A stretch of DNA of 64,000 nucleotides from Rhizophagus clarus (lineage: Eukaryota; Glomeromycota; Glomeromycetes; Glomerales; Glomeraceae): contig BLAL01000338.1 in assembly GCA_015698045.1 (NCBI GenBank), positions 992,001 to 1,056,000 on the forward strand, read 5' to 3'. Positions 12,821-24,289 of the stretch are shown in pieces. The notes under the pieces were generated by a model that searched no databases, had not been told where the DNA came from, and saw nothing but the letters and a program-made list of their open reading frames with translations. The translations under genes were made by a program, and so were the position numbers. Within the stretch, counting starts at the first letter, position 1. Each line of letters opens with the position of its first letter.

Positions 12821-13296
12821 TGTTAGATGAATGATTCGCATTTACATGATGATGAATATTAATATTACTGCACCACAAATGATCGATGTAGTATATAAAG
12901 TATATTTAGTATATTTAGTATATATAGTACTTATTTCTTATATTTCTTTTATTATTATTTAAATTTCTTATATATTATTTATTATATTTATATCTTTTAT
13001 ATCTTATATTATTTATATATTTGAATGAAGTTCAATTTGTATAAATATCTTGAATATTCGCTTAAAAGTAAAGGGAGGAAGTTCAGACAAGTTGTTTATA
13101 ATAAAGTTGTAATTGCAAGTGTTATAGTATTGCCTTATTGTATAAGTTGTTAACATACCTACAACTAATAAAGATACATTTTAATTATCGAATACACTGC
13201 CTTTTAGCGTGTAAGGAATTGATTGGAATACTTCATAGTTAGTGTCTCCCTGAAGATATTCATAATTCACTGCTCGATGGACTGAGTTGGTGAACA
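12821..13296 (+). repeat. 5' LTR of the Gypsy element
   Basis: A 476-bp LTR that begins TGTTAGA and ends GTGAACA (TG...CA termini). It contains an AT-rich block of repeated TATATTTAGTATA words and a TATA-like region upstream of an AATAAAG motif. It matches the 3' LTR except for about nine substitutions, which by eye are all transitions, and three indels. Confidence 0.92.
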
Positions 13297-13506
13297 ATTA
13301 GTGATTCCTGCCAGGTTAATTTGAATAATAGTAAATATATGCCATATTACAACTTAACTAAGAATCAAAAGAAAGCACATTTAAAGAAACATTGTCAAGG
13401 AATAACTATTAAAAAATGAGAAAATTATTGTAACTTGTGTTATCCTGTTGATATAATACCAGTTGATAACATACCAAACAGATTTCATCTATTTTGGCTT
13501 TAGATT

Positions 13507-14790
13507 TTGGTACATCATACTGTGGAACAGTATACAGGCGCTACAATTGCTACATTTATAATATTGACAGAAGAATTTTATACTGCTACTGAATTAGATA
13601 TTATTGTAAACGCAACTACAAGTATTGTAAAAAGTATAACATACCGAGAAATCACTATACCATTTTTAGAACTATCTTTTTATTTGCATAAATTATTTGA
13701 GCTTACCAACGGTTTTCAAAGTCTTCCAACTGCAGAACAAATAGTTACCATACATCAGATCTTCCATAATACTCAACCAATTCCAAATCTTAACATGGCT
13801 ATCACAAATGATTAAATGAAGGTGTTCTTGGATGGAGTTTTTGGAGTAGGAGGTGTTGATTGGAAAACTGCCCTTATAAATATGCATAATGAAGCTCAAG
13901 CAACAAATGCTGCGCTTACCGTTTTACAGGCAGCTACTACTAATCATGCTACTAAAATAGTAGAAGTACCACTATTTTATGGAAATGACAAGGAGGATCC
14001 TAATGAATGGATTGATATTTTTATTTAAGCCCATACAACTAATGGATGGGCAGATGCCAGAAGAGTAGCTTTGGTTGCAGGACATTTGAAGGAAGCTGCC
14101 TATGATTGGTATCAAAATGATAAGATAAATATAACTCAATGGGAAGGAGACCCTACCAACTTCTTTAAAGAAAGACTTATTGCTTACTTTGCTACGCTGG
14201 CCCAAAAAAATCAATGGGCAAGGAAATTACAAGAAGTAAAACAGAAGGAAGGAGAATCAATTGAGGATTACTCTCAATGCTTTAGAAAACTCTTAAATAG
14301 AGCAACTACAGGAAATGTTTTAGCTGACCAACATCAAGTCAACTACTTTATCAACAGATTGTCTCCAATCTATGTTAGCCAAGTAGTATTGGCTTCTCCA
14401 GCCACCTTAGCTGCTGCTATTGATCGAGCTAAACTAGTAGAATTGGATGTAAAATATATCCTATTAAATGCAATGCCAAAGGAAGAAGCTCCAATTCCCT
14501 CTACCTCGCAAAGTATTGTTACACTAGCACCTGTTCCAGCTCCAGTTATCCAAGTAGAAAATAGTCTTAAAAATGAACTTGATGCTCTCACAAAGCAAAT
14601 ACAACAGTTATCTATTAACTATGCAAATTTGTCCGTGTCTGTTACCAGAACTCTTTGATTTAATCAATCAAATAATCATACTCCTCGCCCAGAAAATATT
14701 AATAGACCTAGAAACAAAAGAGAAGTGACTTGTTTCAAGTGTGAGAAACTAGGACATTATGCCAGAGAATGTACCGCTTCAGGAAACAAA
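13507..14790 (+). mobile_element. Gag-like region of the Gypsy element
   Basis: A retrotransposon gag-type segment is visible at about 14071-14658 (helical, with WARKLQEVKQKEGESIEDY). A CCHC zinc knuckle (CFKCEKLGHYAREC) follows at 14731-14772. This is the nucleocapsid-type RNA-binding part of the element. An acidic stretch follows the knuckle. Confidence 0.8.
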
Positions 14791-15289
14791 TGTCCCAACC
14801 AAATTCAATTTCAATCTAATAGAAATAATTAATGACCTGTTAATTTTATGGACTATGAAGAAGAGTATTATGAAACTGATGAGTATGAAGAATACAATGA
14901 TGAATTTGAAACAGAAATTTACGCTTTTAAGAAGAAAGAACCCTATCAAAGAGAAGTTCGAGAAGTAAAAAGAAGAGCTATGCCTCACTTTGAATCTCAA
15001 AGGAAAGAACAAACTAGACTTGTCCTAGACGTAGAAATGCAAGATGCTGAGCCTTTAAAAGTTAAAAAAGTTAGAAGAAAAATGTTGTCAGCTCCAATTG
15101 AGCAACTTACTGAATTTAATGTTGCAATTACTTGAGAGATTTGCCCTGTGGATTGTCAGTAGGACAAGCTGCGCATAAGATCCCTAAGTATCGTTCAGAA
15201 CTAATCTGAGCTATTAGAAGAATCAGAGAAAAAGAAACTAATTTTATTGAAAGAAATGATTTCCCTGATCTTGATCAAACTACTGCTGC

Positions 15290-17330
15290 GTGATGTGAAT
15301 TGTACGTAGGAAAAGAACCCATCTCCACCGTGATTGATAGTGAAGTTGCAACAAGTATAATTACCAAGTCATTGATGAAACAACTTGGCTATCAAATCGA
15401 TCAACCCTCTAATATGATGATTGTCACTACTAATAGAACCAGAGTTCGTGCATTAGAAATGATTGCTGCATTACCAATTCATTTTAGCCATATTATAGTA
15501 CAAATGCCAGTGCATGTTTTAGACTCCCAAGATGATGTTCTTATTCTAGGAAATGATTAGTTTAGAAGAGTTAATGCAATCATTAATTGGAGGGCAGAGA
15601 AATTGTTAATCTGTTATAAAGGAAGAACTGTAAATGTACTTTTGATTTTTAAAGTAACTAAAGCCCTTATTAATGCTGAATCCCTAGGAGAAGAAGAAGA
15701 TGATGATGATGAAGAATATGAAAATGAGGAGTTAGTTGAAGCTCCTTTATATTATTCGGATACCTGGGACTCAGATTCAGACGACTTAGAATATAATCCC
15801 TGAATAAAATGCACTCGCCAGATTACTCCGAGGAAGAAGAGAAGTCTGATGATAAAAATGAAGGAAATCCTGCTGTATTTCTCGCAGAAGTGCAGGAAGA
15901 AAATAATTCTTCAACAGTGGTAAGATCTAATCTAGGACCATTGGATCATCATCAACAAACACTCTTTCAATCCCTTATGAAAGAATATGAAGACATCTGC
16001 ATAAAAAGTCAAACCAAGATAGGAAAAACTCATGTCATTCGACATAGGATTTTGACCGAAGATGCTACTCCTGTTGCTCAACCTTCCTATAGAATGAATC
16101 TAGTAAAAAGGGAATTTTTAAAGAATGAGATTGTGAAAATGGAAGCACAAGACATTATTAGAAAATCATCTAATCCTTGGGCTTCTCCTGTGGTAATTGT
16201 AGAAAAGAAAGGAGGAGATAAAAGATTATGCATAGATTATCAAAAGTTGAACGCAATTACTAAAGCTGACGCATACCCTTTACCAAGAATTGATGATCTC
16301 TTAGAAAATTTAAGAAGTGCAACTTGGTTTACCACTTTGGATCTTGCAAGTGGTTACTGGCAAGTTCAAATGAGTGAAGAGGATATTGAAAAGACTGCTT
16401 TCATCACCCCCTTTGGCCTATACGAATTTCTCGTTATGCCTTTTAGATTGGCATATGCTCCAGGAACTTTCCAGCGTCTCATGAATTATATTCTCCAAGA
16501 CTTCTTAGAAATATTCGTGGCAGTATACCTGGATGATGTAATCATCTACACCAGAGGACCTCTGGAGACGCACTTGGATCATTTGCAACAAGTATTTGAA
16601 ACTTTGCAAAGCGCTAATCTTCAAATTAAATTAAAAAAATGTTATTTTTTTTACCCCAATATCCACTTCCTTGGACATGTAGTAGGAAGGGATGGAATCC
16701 AAGTAGATTCAGAAAAAATTGAAAAGGTGAAGAATTTTCCTATACCACAAAACTTGCGACAATTGCATGCTGCGCTTAGATTATTCTCTTATTATCAAAA
16801 ATTTATCAAAGATTTTTCAAAGATTGCGCGTCTCATGAATGAATTACTTAAAAAGAACGTACCTTTCAAATGGGATCAGAAGAAGCAAAATGCTTTTGAA
16901 AGATTAAAAGAGTGCTTAATAAAAGCTCCCATTTTAAGCTACCCAGATTTCAACTGATCTTTTATCATTTACATGGATGCCTCAGGAACAGGCTTAGATG
17001 CTGTCCTTTCACAACTTCAAGAGGATGGTAAAGAACATGTGATTGTATATGCGAGTCAAAGTATGAACAGAGCTGAAATGAATTATGCTATCACCGATCA
17101 AGAATGTCTTGCTGTAGTTTGGGCTGTCCAACACTTTTAGTATTACTTGGGAATAAGGTCCTTCACTATTGTTAAATATTATATTGCCTTAAAATGGCTC
17201 AAAACCTCCAAGATTCCAAAGGAAGGTGAGCCAGATGGATCATGGAACTCCAGCAATATGACTTCCAAATTAAGCATCGCCCAGGAAAAGCTAATGCTAA
17301 TGCTGATGCTTTATCACAAATCCATGAAGA
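15290..17330 (+). mobile_element. Protease, RT and RNase H region of the Gypsy element
   Basis: Protease-like sequence is at about 15300-15560 and reverse transcriptase lies within 15809-16957. RT landmarks are CIDYQKLN, the LDLASGYWQV block and the YLDDVIIY catalytic box. RNase H-like sequence follows at about 16960-17320, starting around YMDASGTGLDAVL and ending at the HRPGKANANADALS motif typical of Ty3/Gypsy. Broken. Confidence 0.88.
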
Positions 17331-17339
17331 CCTAGTTGA

Positions 17340-18060
17340 GTGTTATATAGTTTCTATCGTTCCTTCTGAATTGAATAATGAAGAAATGCCCGAAGAAACC
17401 TTAAATATCGGCAAGTATTATGGTTGTCAGGAAGAGCGATCTTTTCTAGAAAAGTATAGTATTCAAGAAAAATCTTTTCTGTGTTGCCAAAGTTGTAATA
17501 TAAATCCAAAAGATAATGAGGAAATCTGTGAAAGATGTCATAAATCTGCCCTATGCATTGATGAATGGGATATCTACCACGGCTTTAATAGTTATTGCTC
17601 CATCATAAGAGACACATGCTTTATTAATGATGAACATCATACTCATAGAATTTGTTTTGAGTGTTAACGAAGAATTGAAAAGAAAAGATGCACTAAGAGT
17701 CAGAAAATTCAAGCACAACTACAAAAGGAAGAAGAAATCATCAATCGAGCAAAGACTTATATTTGAAGTAAATGTGACATGAAAATAGAACGTGCTGTAG
17801 TTCAGAGAAATGTTGAACTCACCAGAGATCTAGAAATTTTAGATAATAATCATCCTAACTACCGAAACCATTGCAAGAATTGTGGAACGCTTTTAAACTC
17901 AAAAAGAGAAAATTGGATGTTATCTTCTTATCCACTTCCATATGATCAATGATACTGCCTTAGTGATGTACTTACATGCAAAATTTGTTTCAGAGAATTA
18001 GTAGAAGAATATTTTGGAGATGTAGAGATGTAATACTTAGAAATCCTTAAAGAGACCACT
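17340..18060 (+). mobile_element. Cys-rich insert between RNase H and integrase
   Basis: A stretch rich in paired cysteines, for example CCQSC, CERC and CFEC within 17242-17667, then CKNC and CKIC around 17870-17985. It is not part of the usual Gypsy pol layout, in which RNase H is followed closely by the integrase zinc finger. It looks like zinc-binding sequence of unknown origin, perhaps a captured domain. Broken like its surroundings. Confidence 0.55.
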
Positions 18061-18529
18061 GAGATGGAAATGTCGCACGATGAACATTTTCCTTTAGGAA
18101 TCGGTTAGAAGTATGATGAAGAAGAGGAATATAAAATTCGACAAACCTGTATTCATCCAGATATGAATCCAGACTATTTGGTTAATGAACTCTGGTGGAA
18201 CGAACCTATTGATGTTCAAATTAAAAACTATTATTACGAAACTGAAATAATCATGAATAATATCAAAGTGGTCATGCAACAACCACTTTTCTAAACTCAG
18301 CACCAAAAGAAAAGAAAACAAATAGGTGAAAGCGAAAGTGTTAGCATTGTGACTAACAGCCCATCATGGATCCAACTAATACCACCAAATATATCAATAT
18401 TTACATCAACAAATACTACCTACCTTTAATACGTCTCAAGAAAAACAGAAATTTATCAACCTCTGCAACAATTTTGAATTAAAATTAAATTATCTCTATA
18501 AGAAGAACAAAAGGAAAAATGGACAATTA

Positions 18530-19620
18530 TTGAAAGTCATTAGAAATTTTGAATTGGAACTACTATTATATATGATGCACAATGATTCTACTACCGCTCA
18601 TTTTGCAGTAGATACCATGTTCAATAAAATTAAGGATCGTTACTATTGGCCTCAAATGTATGAAAACATAAGAAAATATGTTAGATCATGTGATTCTTGT
18701 CAAAGAAGAGAAAAATCTAAAGCAAACTAATTGCTCCACCCTATTGTCATGCATGGACCCTTTTATCAAGTAGGAATAATCTTTGTTGGACCATTACCCA
18801 TAACTTCTAATGGAAATTGTTATATAATTGTTGCTATGGATTATATGACCAAATGGCCTGAAGCAAGACCAGTGTCATGTGCTACTGCAGAAGAAACATC
18901 ACAATTTATCTATAAAGATATTATTTGTCGTCATGGATGCCCTGCAAAATTATTATCAGATAGAGGAACACATTTTAATAATCAAATGGTAGAAAAACTT
19001 TTGGAGAAATTTGGGATTAAACATGTATTTTCTACTTCCTATCACCTACAAACAAATGGATTAGTCGAACGATTTAATCGTACCTTATATGAATCATTAT
19101 TAAAGTTAGTAATTCAGACCAATAAGTGGGATAGATATATTACTCCAGTCTTGTTTGCATATCGGACAAGCAAACATTCTACCATGAAAATATCACTTTT
19201 TTATTTGGTAAGTGGAAGAGAAGTTAAACTCCTTGTGAATAATTTATCTGATAATTTGGAACATATAAATCAAAGATTTTTATCTTTGATCGATGATCTG
19301 CCTCATGTGTGAGAAGAAGTAAAGATAAAGGTTTAAGAGAGTCAGGTCAAGCAAAAGGATTATCATGATCAGAAAATTAAAAAGGAGTTAAATTTTGAAA
19401 TAGGAGATAAAGTCTTATATTACGACACTGCAAAAGAAAAACAATGGACCAGAAAATTAGACTCAAAATGAAAAGGTCCCTTTTATATTCATGAAATCAG
19501 GCAAAATGGTGCTTATAAATTACGATCTATGGAAGGAAGAGTTTTACGAACTCCTGTAAATGGAAGTTTGTTAAAATTGTATTACGATCGACAAAATTGG
19601 GCACCGATCATTGCAGTATA
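18530..19620 (+). mobile_element. Integrase and GPY/F-like region of the Gypsy element
   Basis: The HHCC zinc finger is at about 18570-18710 (ending CDSCQRR). The rve/DDE core is within 18731-19312 and includes DYMTKWPEA, DRGTHF and LVERFNRTL. Downstream at about 19470-19590 lies KGPFYIHEI..., a GPY/F-type C-terminal module. I see no chromodomain. Confidence 0.88.
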
Positions 19621-19869
19621 GTTAGTAATAATTTAGATTTACATCTCGTGAAAATATGACAATTTAATTTAAGTATGATCTACAAGTTTCACAATGGAAT
19701 CACAAGAATATTCAACCAGCTGCCCCAAAATAATTTGAAAAATTTTGTGAAAATTTTATTAAAAAGAAAAGAAGAAAAACTACAACGCAAAGAAAAAGAA
19801 GAAAATAAACAAATGAAAAGAAAATTATTTATACGGTAGGAGAAGGAGGAGGAAAATTATCGAGATTAG

Positions 19870-20600
19870 TGTTAGAAGTAGTAGGAGTAGAAGGAGATTG
19901 TTAAACTCTATTTGCAATCACTACAGCTCGAACTGCTGTTTCTTTTCTGCCACAAATTTACGATGCCACCCTTCTTGTTCCTGTCTTAAGAAACTTATCT
20001 TCACCTTCAACCTAGACTTGTTCAAAGTTAATGACTGTACTTGAGTTCTTAGAAGCCTATTTTGGTCTTCTGTTTCTTTTAAATATCCAATTTCATCTTC
20101 TTTGTAAACTACCTTCTTCTCCAACTCTTTCTTTTTCATAAACAAGGAAGCCGCGACGCCAAGAGCTTATTGAGCTAAGCCTTCACTTTCTTGAGGCTTA
20201 TCAATGCCTTTTCTTCAAAAATGCTTTCTTCTGACGGTCTTACTTGGTTTATTATGTTTTCTTTTGTTATTTTGGCCTCGAGAGGCACATGAACTGTGGA
20301 GTTTTCTGCGAGCAATGTTGGTGTCAGTGTGAATCATATTGAAAATTAATGAAGAAAAGAAGATGGAGATGATTTAGAGATGGTACGACATTGATGAAAA
20401 TTTAAATGAAGAATCTTCCCAGAAATTACCACAAAAATCAAACCAAATTTTATCAGAAATTACCAACATTTCCCAATCCCATAATTTGAAAAATTTGAAA
20501 AAGTAGGATATAAGGAAAGGCTGATTATAGTACCAAATCTTCGTCATATGTATTCGGTCATTCCTGGCCAAAATGATTGGCTTCTATGCCTTGCTAATTT
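19870..20600 (-). other. Antisense coding-like stretch inside the Gypsy element
   Basis: On the minus strand, between integrase and 3' LTR, lies protein-like sequence. The clearest part is 19921-20145, a charged, heptad-like segment (KKKELEKKVVYKEDEIGYLK and onward) that looks like a coiled coil. More coding-like minus-strand sequence lies at about 20155-20310. It is part of the fossil element, broken, and of unknown family. Confidence 0.45.
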
Positions 20601-20871
20601 CGGGCTTCAGTACAAATTCCCTTCAGGGGCCTCTTAGCTTGGTATATTACGAGTGACCCCCATTTACTAGCGGGTTGGGAGTGTGGTGTAGTAAATAGGA
20701 AAATATATATATCATTATTATGTAATGATATAATCAATGAAATTCGTAATACTGAGTAAATTTTGAGTTAATATTAACTTAGTGATCGACAATGATGAAG
20801 TATGACATAATATGATGACTTAATTATTACATATATATATAGTAAAGTATAAATAGTGTTAAAAAAAAAAA

Positions 20872-21306
20872 ATGGATTTTTCATTATTTCTTATTGATCT
20901 TCAAGAAACTCATTCTTTAAAAATAGGATCAATGATTCCTCCATATTCAGAAGATATGAATATAGAAGAAAAGTTTTTGAAGTCCTATATGCAGTTACAG
21001 CATTCGATACAGCTCAAAAATAGGATTCTATCATTAGTAAATGCTTATTTTGTAGGAAAAATACTCGTAGAGATAGAAACAACATCAGAAAGGTTCAGGA
21101 TGAAGAGAAAGTTAACAAAGCATTATTTAACCATGACAGAATATACTTTTGACCTTTTTGAACCTAATCCTTCTCAAATACTGCGAACTAAGTATTTGAA
21201 CGTTCAAGACATAAAAAAAATGAAGCGTCAAGAAATCTTGGTATTAAGAAGTTATTTGAATAAGGATTTCGCAGGAGTTCAAAATTTAGGAGAGAAGAGT
21301 TGTTAG
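20872..21306 (+). CDS. Additional sense ORF before the 3' LTR of the Gypsy element
   Basis: An open frame of 144 codons starting at ATG 20872 and ending just inside the 3' LTR (LTR starts 21301). Upstream are a TATATATATAGTA box (about 20830) and an A-run before the ATG. The product is hydrophilic and helix-prone (KNRILSLVNAYFVGKI, FRMKRKLTKHY) and has neither signal peptide nor transmembrane segment, so it does not resemble an envelope protein. The position, downstream of integrase, is where additional ORFs of LTR elements are found. Function unknown. Confidence 0.55.
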   Translation: MDFSLFLIDLQETHSLKIGSMIPPYSEDMNIEEKFLKSYMQLQHSIQLKNRILSLVNAYFVGKILVEIETTSERFRMKRKLTKHYLTMTEYTFDLFEPNPSQILRTKYLNVQDIKKMKRQEILVLRSYLNKDFAGVQNLGEKSC

Positions 21307-21801
21307 ACGAATGATTCGCATTTACATGATGATGAATATTAATATTACTGCACCACAAATGATCGATGTAGTATATAAAGTATATTTAGTATATTTAGTA
21401 TATATTTTTTATATATCATTTATAGTATATATAGTACTTATTTCTTATATTTCTTTTATTATTATTTAAATTTCTTATATATTATTTATTATATTTATAT
21501 CTTTTATATCTTATATTATTTATATATTTGAATGAAGTTCAATTTGTATAAATATCTTGAATATTCGCTTAAAGTAGAGGGAGGAAGTTCAGATAAGTTG
21601 TTTATAATAAAGTTGTAATTGCAAGTGTTATAGTATTGCCTTATTGTATAAGTTATTAACGTACCTACAACTAATAAAGATACATTTTAATTATCAAATA
21701 CACTGCCTTTTAGCGTGTAAGGAATTGATTGGAATACTTCATAGCTAGTGTCTCCTGAAGATATTCATAATTCACTGCTCGACGGACTGAGTTAGTGAAC
21801 A
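21301..21801 (+). repeat. 3' LTR of the Gypsy element
   Basis: A 501-bp LTR, TGTTAGA...GTGAACA, directly after the purine-rich tract. It is longer than the 5' LTR mainly because of about 25 bp of additional TATATTTTTTATATATC sequence in the AT-rich block. Confidence 0.92.
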
Positions 21802-21889
21802 CCAGATTTACCAAACATCCAGAAATTATCTGTTTATTATTCTGGACAATTTCAGCATGAATTCCAGATGCATTTTTTTCGTAGGGATA

Positions 21890-22524
21890 CCTTAATTGTT
21901 AATTGCAGGAAGACCTGAAGAACTTAAGAAGAATGAAATAAAATTAGTTAGAAACAAAATGTAAAGAACAAATTGTAGGAAATAAAGAAAAAACATACTT
22001 TCATTTTTGATTTACTAGGGATAAACATTAAAAATAATAAATTATGTGTAACGCATTATGTACCTAGGTGAAATTTACCATTTTACCATAAAATATCTTT
22101 AAAATTTTTAAACTTTTAATATTATGAAAATCATGGTACCAGTTATTCTTAAATTAATAATTCAAATAAATATTGTCTTCTTAAGAAAAGGTATGATGAT
22201 AATTTTAAACCCAGATTTTACCATCCCCAGATTTAAGAATGATGTCAGTTATAGAAGATGGAAGTTCGTACCAAGGAATAGGGATGTCTTAATTTGGCCA
22301 AAGAAACATGATTTCATTATGAAATTAGAGCGTTCTGCATATCATGCTTAATATGACATTTTTATGAATTTAATATTAAAATCTGAAACTAATATCAGAT
22401 AGATTAATGTAAGGCTATAAAAAGTATAAACAAGGTTTAATTATTTGTGGTGGTATTTTCCAAGATCAACAAAATTACTTTATAAATTAAGTAATCATTT
22501 TTCAGTAAACATTATAGTGGTGCC
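21890..22524. other. Interval with one weak open frame
   Basis: 22124-22351 (plus) is open for 75 codons, and its second half (IPRFKNDVSYRRWKFVPRNR and onward) has protein-like composition. I recognise no family and see no promoter. Otherwise AT-rich. Confidence 0.25.
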
Positions 22525-22723
22525 AATAAGTTAAATTAAAAAATGGGAGATAGTCAAGTCAAGGTTGAATTCGTTAGTCTAGTTTAAGTTTTTATTCTTA
22601 GATTAGGGAGTTATGTATTCTTTTTGTATTTTTTTTATATATATCTTTACTTTGTATTGATTTTGTTTGTTAATAAATTGAATATGAACCTTAAAAAAAA
22701 AAAAAATAAGTTAAATTAAAAAA
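22525..22723 (+). mobile_element. Retroposed 3' tail (LINE-type) with 19-bp TSD
   Basis: A 161-bp insert (22544-22704) ends in TTAATAAATTGAATATGAACC followed by a poly(A) run. It is bracketed by perfect 19-bp direct repeats AATAAGTTAAATTAAAAAA (22525-22543 and 22705-22723). A polyadenylation signal, A-tail and long target duplication are the marks of target-primed reverse transcription, so this is a heavily 5'-truncated LINE or another Pol II transcript end copied by LINE machinery. No coding part remains. Confidence 0.85.
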
Positions 22724-23262
22724 ATAAGTATTACTTGAATAAACAATAAAAAATTAATAAACATAATCTCAATAAACTTGATGCCACTTTTAATGTTTTA
22801 GACTACTTTTTAGAACCGGAATAGTTTATGATATAGTCATATTTTAAATACATGGATTTAAATTCAGTTGTACCATGAGATATTAATTTTCCAAATTATT
22901 AAACTTTATAATTTGTTCTCTATTTTATTTTAATTAAAACAATTTATTTACATGACATTTTATACATTATATATAGATGACTTTAGATGGATTGTAATTT
23001 CAAAATTTTAAATTAATATGAATACAAATATTTATTAATTATTGCATGTATGATTTATAATTATACAAAAGGAAATTTTAAATTTAAATTGAAATTATAT
23101 GGTGAGCAGTAAATAACTGGTAATAATAAACCTTTAATATATAGCGAATTAAATAAAAATATTCGCCAACATTGTTAAATAGTAATGATCTAAACTTAGC
23201 TATATAAGGCTGGTAATTCTGCCATTTTGCATTTCCATATTTTCTCTGAAAAATTGTTACTA
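22724..23262. other. AT-rich intergenic, nothing recognised
   Basis: No coding sequence, RNA gene or repeat stands out apart from high A+T. Confidence 0.4.
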
Positions 23263-23885
23263 ATGAACGATAATAAATTTTTACAAAAATTACCTAAAAA
23301 TTTACTTGAAATATTAGATAATGATAAATATTACAATATTACTATTGAAGTTAAAAATGACCCTTACGTAAAAGTATTTCGTGCTCATATGGTCATCTTA
23401 AATTATTGCTTTCCTTATTCACAAAGAACTTTATCAACGAATAAAAAAAAAAGATGATGAAATTTGGCGCATATTAAATTACCAAATGTTTCACCTAAAA
23501 TTTTTCAAATAATTTTAAGATACAAAGTCAAATTATATTTTTTTTTTTAAAAAAAAAAAGAGTCAATAATGTAATAAATTTTTAGATATATTTATAGAGG
23601 AAGACTTTTATTGGATGAGTATGATGTTTCAGATGTTATTAATATCTTAATCATTCTTCAAGAAATAACTACTTATTACAATCTTTTTTGATTGAAATAA
23701 AAAAAGATTGGATGGAATAAAATTTTAACTTAATATATAAAACAAGTTTTGAAATAAATATTTATTGAAATTACAAAATTTTTGTACAGAATTAATGTTT
23801 AAAGTACCTGAAAAATTTTTAAATCAATTGATTTTAATTTAATTTCAAAAAAAAAACCCTTTAATTTCCCTTATTCAACATAAAT
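23263..23885 (+). pseudogene. BTB/POZ domain protein, decayed
   Basis: Starts MNDNKFLQKLPKNLLEIL, the usual N-terminus of the expanded BTB family in Rhizophagus. The BTB core then follows (YYNITIEV, FRAHMVILNY at about 23380-23410). The frame is lost at about 23450 and protein-like sequence continues: IKLPNVSPKIFQIIL in another frame around 23470-23518, then after an intron-like gap YIYRGRLLLDEYDVSDVIN around 23588-23645, then the helical region to about 23880. Several frameshifts, stops and an A/T-run expansion make it a pseudogene. Intact relatives are adaptor-type proteins, often with a C-terminal TLDc or Kelch part; none is seen here. Confidence 0.75.
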
Positions 23886-23990
23886 TTTCAAGTGATTGTT
23901 GTTCAAGTTTAGGAATATCATGTTCTTAAATGGGGTATCAACATAGTGCTGCGGAGCATATGATGACATTTTCATTAGAAAGTACCTGTG

Positions 23991-24168
23991 ATTGTTGTTT
24001 AAATAAAATGTTGGAAAATTATTATCGGAAGGGCAGTCATACACATTGTCATAATTAATATTTGGAGATGGATGTTCTGGCTGAATCACAGTAGGTTGTA
24101 AATTACTGAGTTCAGTAAAAGTGAGATCATTTTGATTATTTTGTAAAGTATTTGAAAAGAGGTGTTTC
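23991..24168 (-). pseudogene. Asn-rich exon fragment
   Basis: On the minus strand a 59-codon stretch (LQNNQNDLTFTELSNLQPTV, then EHPSPNINYDNVYDCPSDN) ends at a GTACTT donor-like site. It has the disordered, Asn/Ser/Pro-rich look of a regulatory protein tail. The frame stays open to 23871 if unspliced. No domain is recognised, and it lies tail to tail with the BTB relic. Confidence 0.35.
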
Positions 24169-24289
24169 GCAAAAAAAAAAAAAAAATTATTATTATTACA
24201 AAAAAAAGTTTTAGGTTATTGAGTGTAATATGCATAATTACCAGGTAATATTTGAAGTAATATTTGTTTGTATTGCAGATAACACTAGT

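Larger units (their letters stand above)
12821..21801 (+). mobile_element. Ty3/Gypsy LTR retrotransposon fossil
   Basis: A 9-kb element with 5' LTR 12821-13296 and 3' LTR 21301-21801. The internal order is gag, protease, reverse transcriptase, RNase H, integrase, which defines Ty3/Gypsy (Metaviridae-type). A GPY/F-like module follows the integrase. A purine-rich tract (GGAGAGAAGAG) abuts the 3' LTR. CCGG before and CCAG after may be a 4-bp target duplication differing by one transition. The element is broken, with roughly a dozen or more interruptions across the coding part. The two LTRs differ by about 2% plus a roughly 25-bp indel, so it is fairly young. It sits inside the small TIR element and is unusually long because of extra sequence on both sides of integrase. 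Confidence 0.92.
12119..21886. mobile_element. Small TIR element split by an LTR retrotransposon
   Basis: The left end CCCTACGAAAAAA (12119) is matched by its reverse complement TTTTTTCGTAGGG at 21874-21886. Both ends are flanked by ATA (12116-12118 and 21887-21889), a possible 3-bp target duplication. Element-specific TCTGGACA/TCCAGA wording is found on both sides of the LTR insertion. Without that insertion the host element would be about 0.8 kb, with no coding capacity, so it is a non-autonomous DNA element. Its superfamily is unclear from so short a TIR. Confidence 0.6.

Noticed and set aside
20872-21306. Envelope gene of the LTR element
   Set aside because: The frame is in the right position, but the product has no signal peptide, transmembrane segment or furin-like site, so it is listed as an additional ORF of unknown role.
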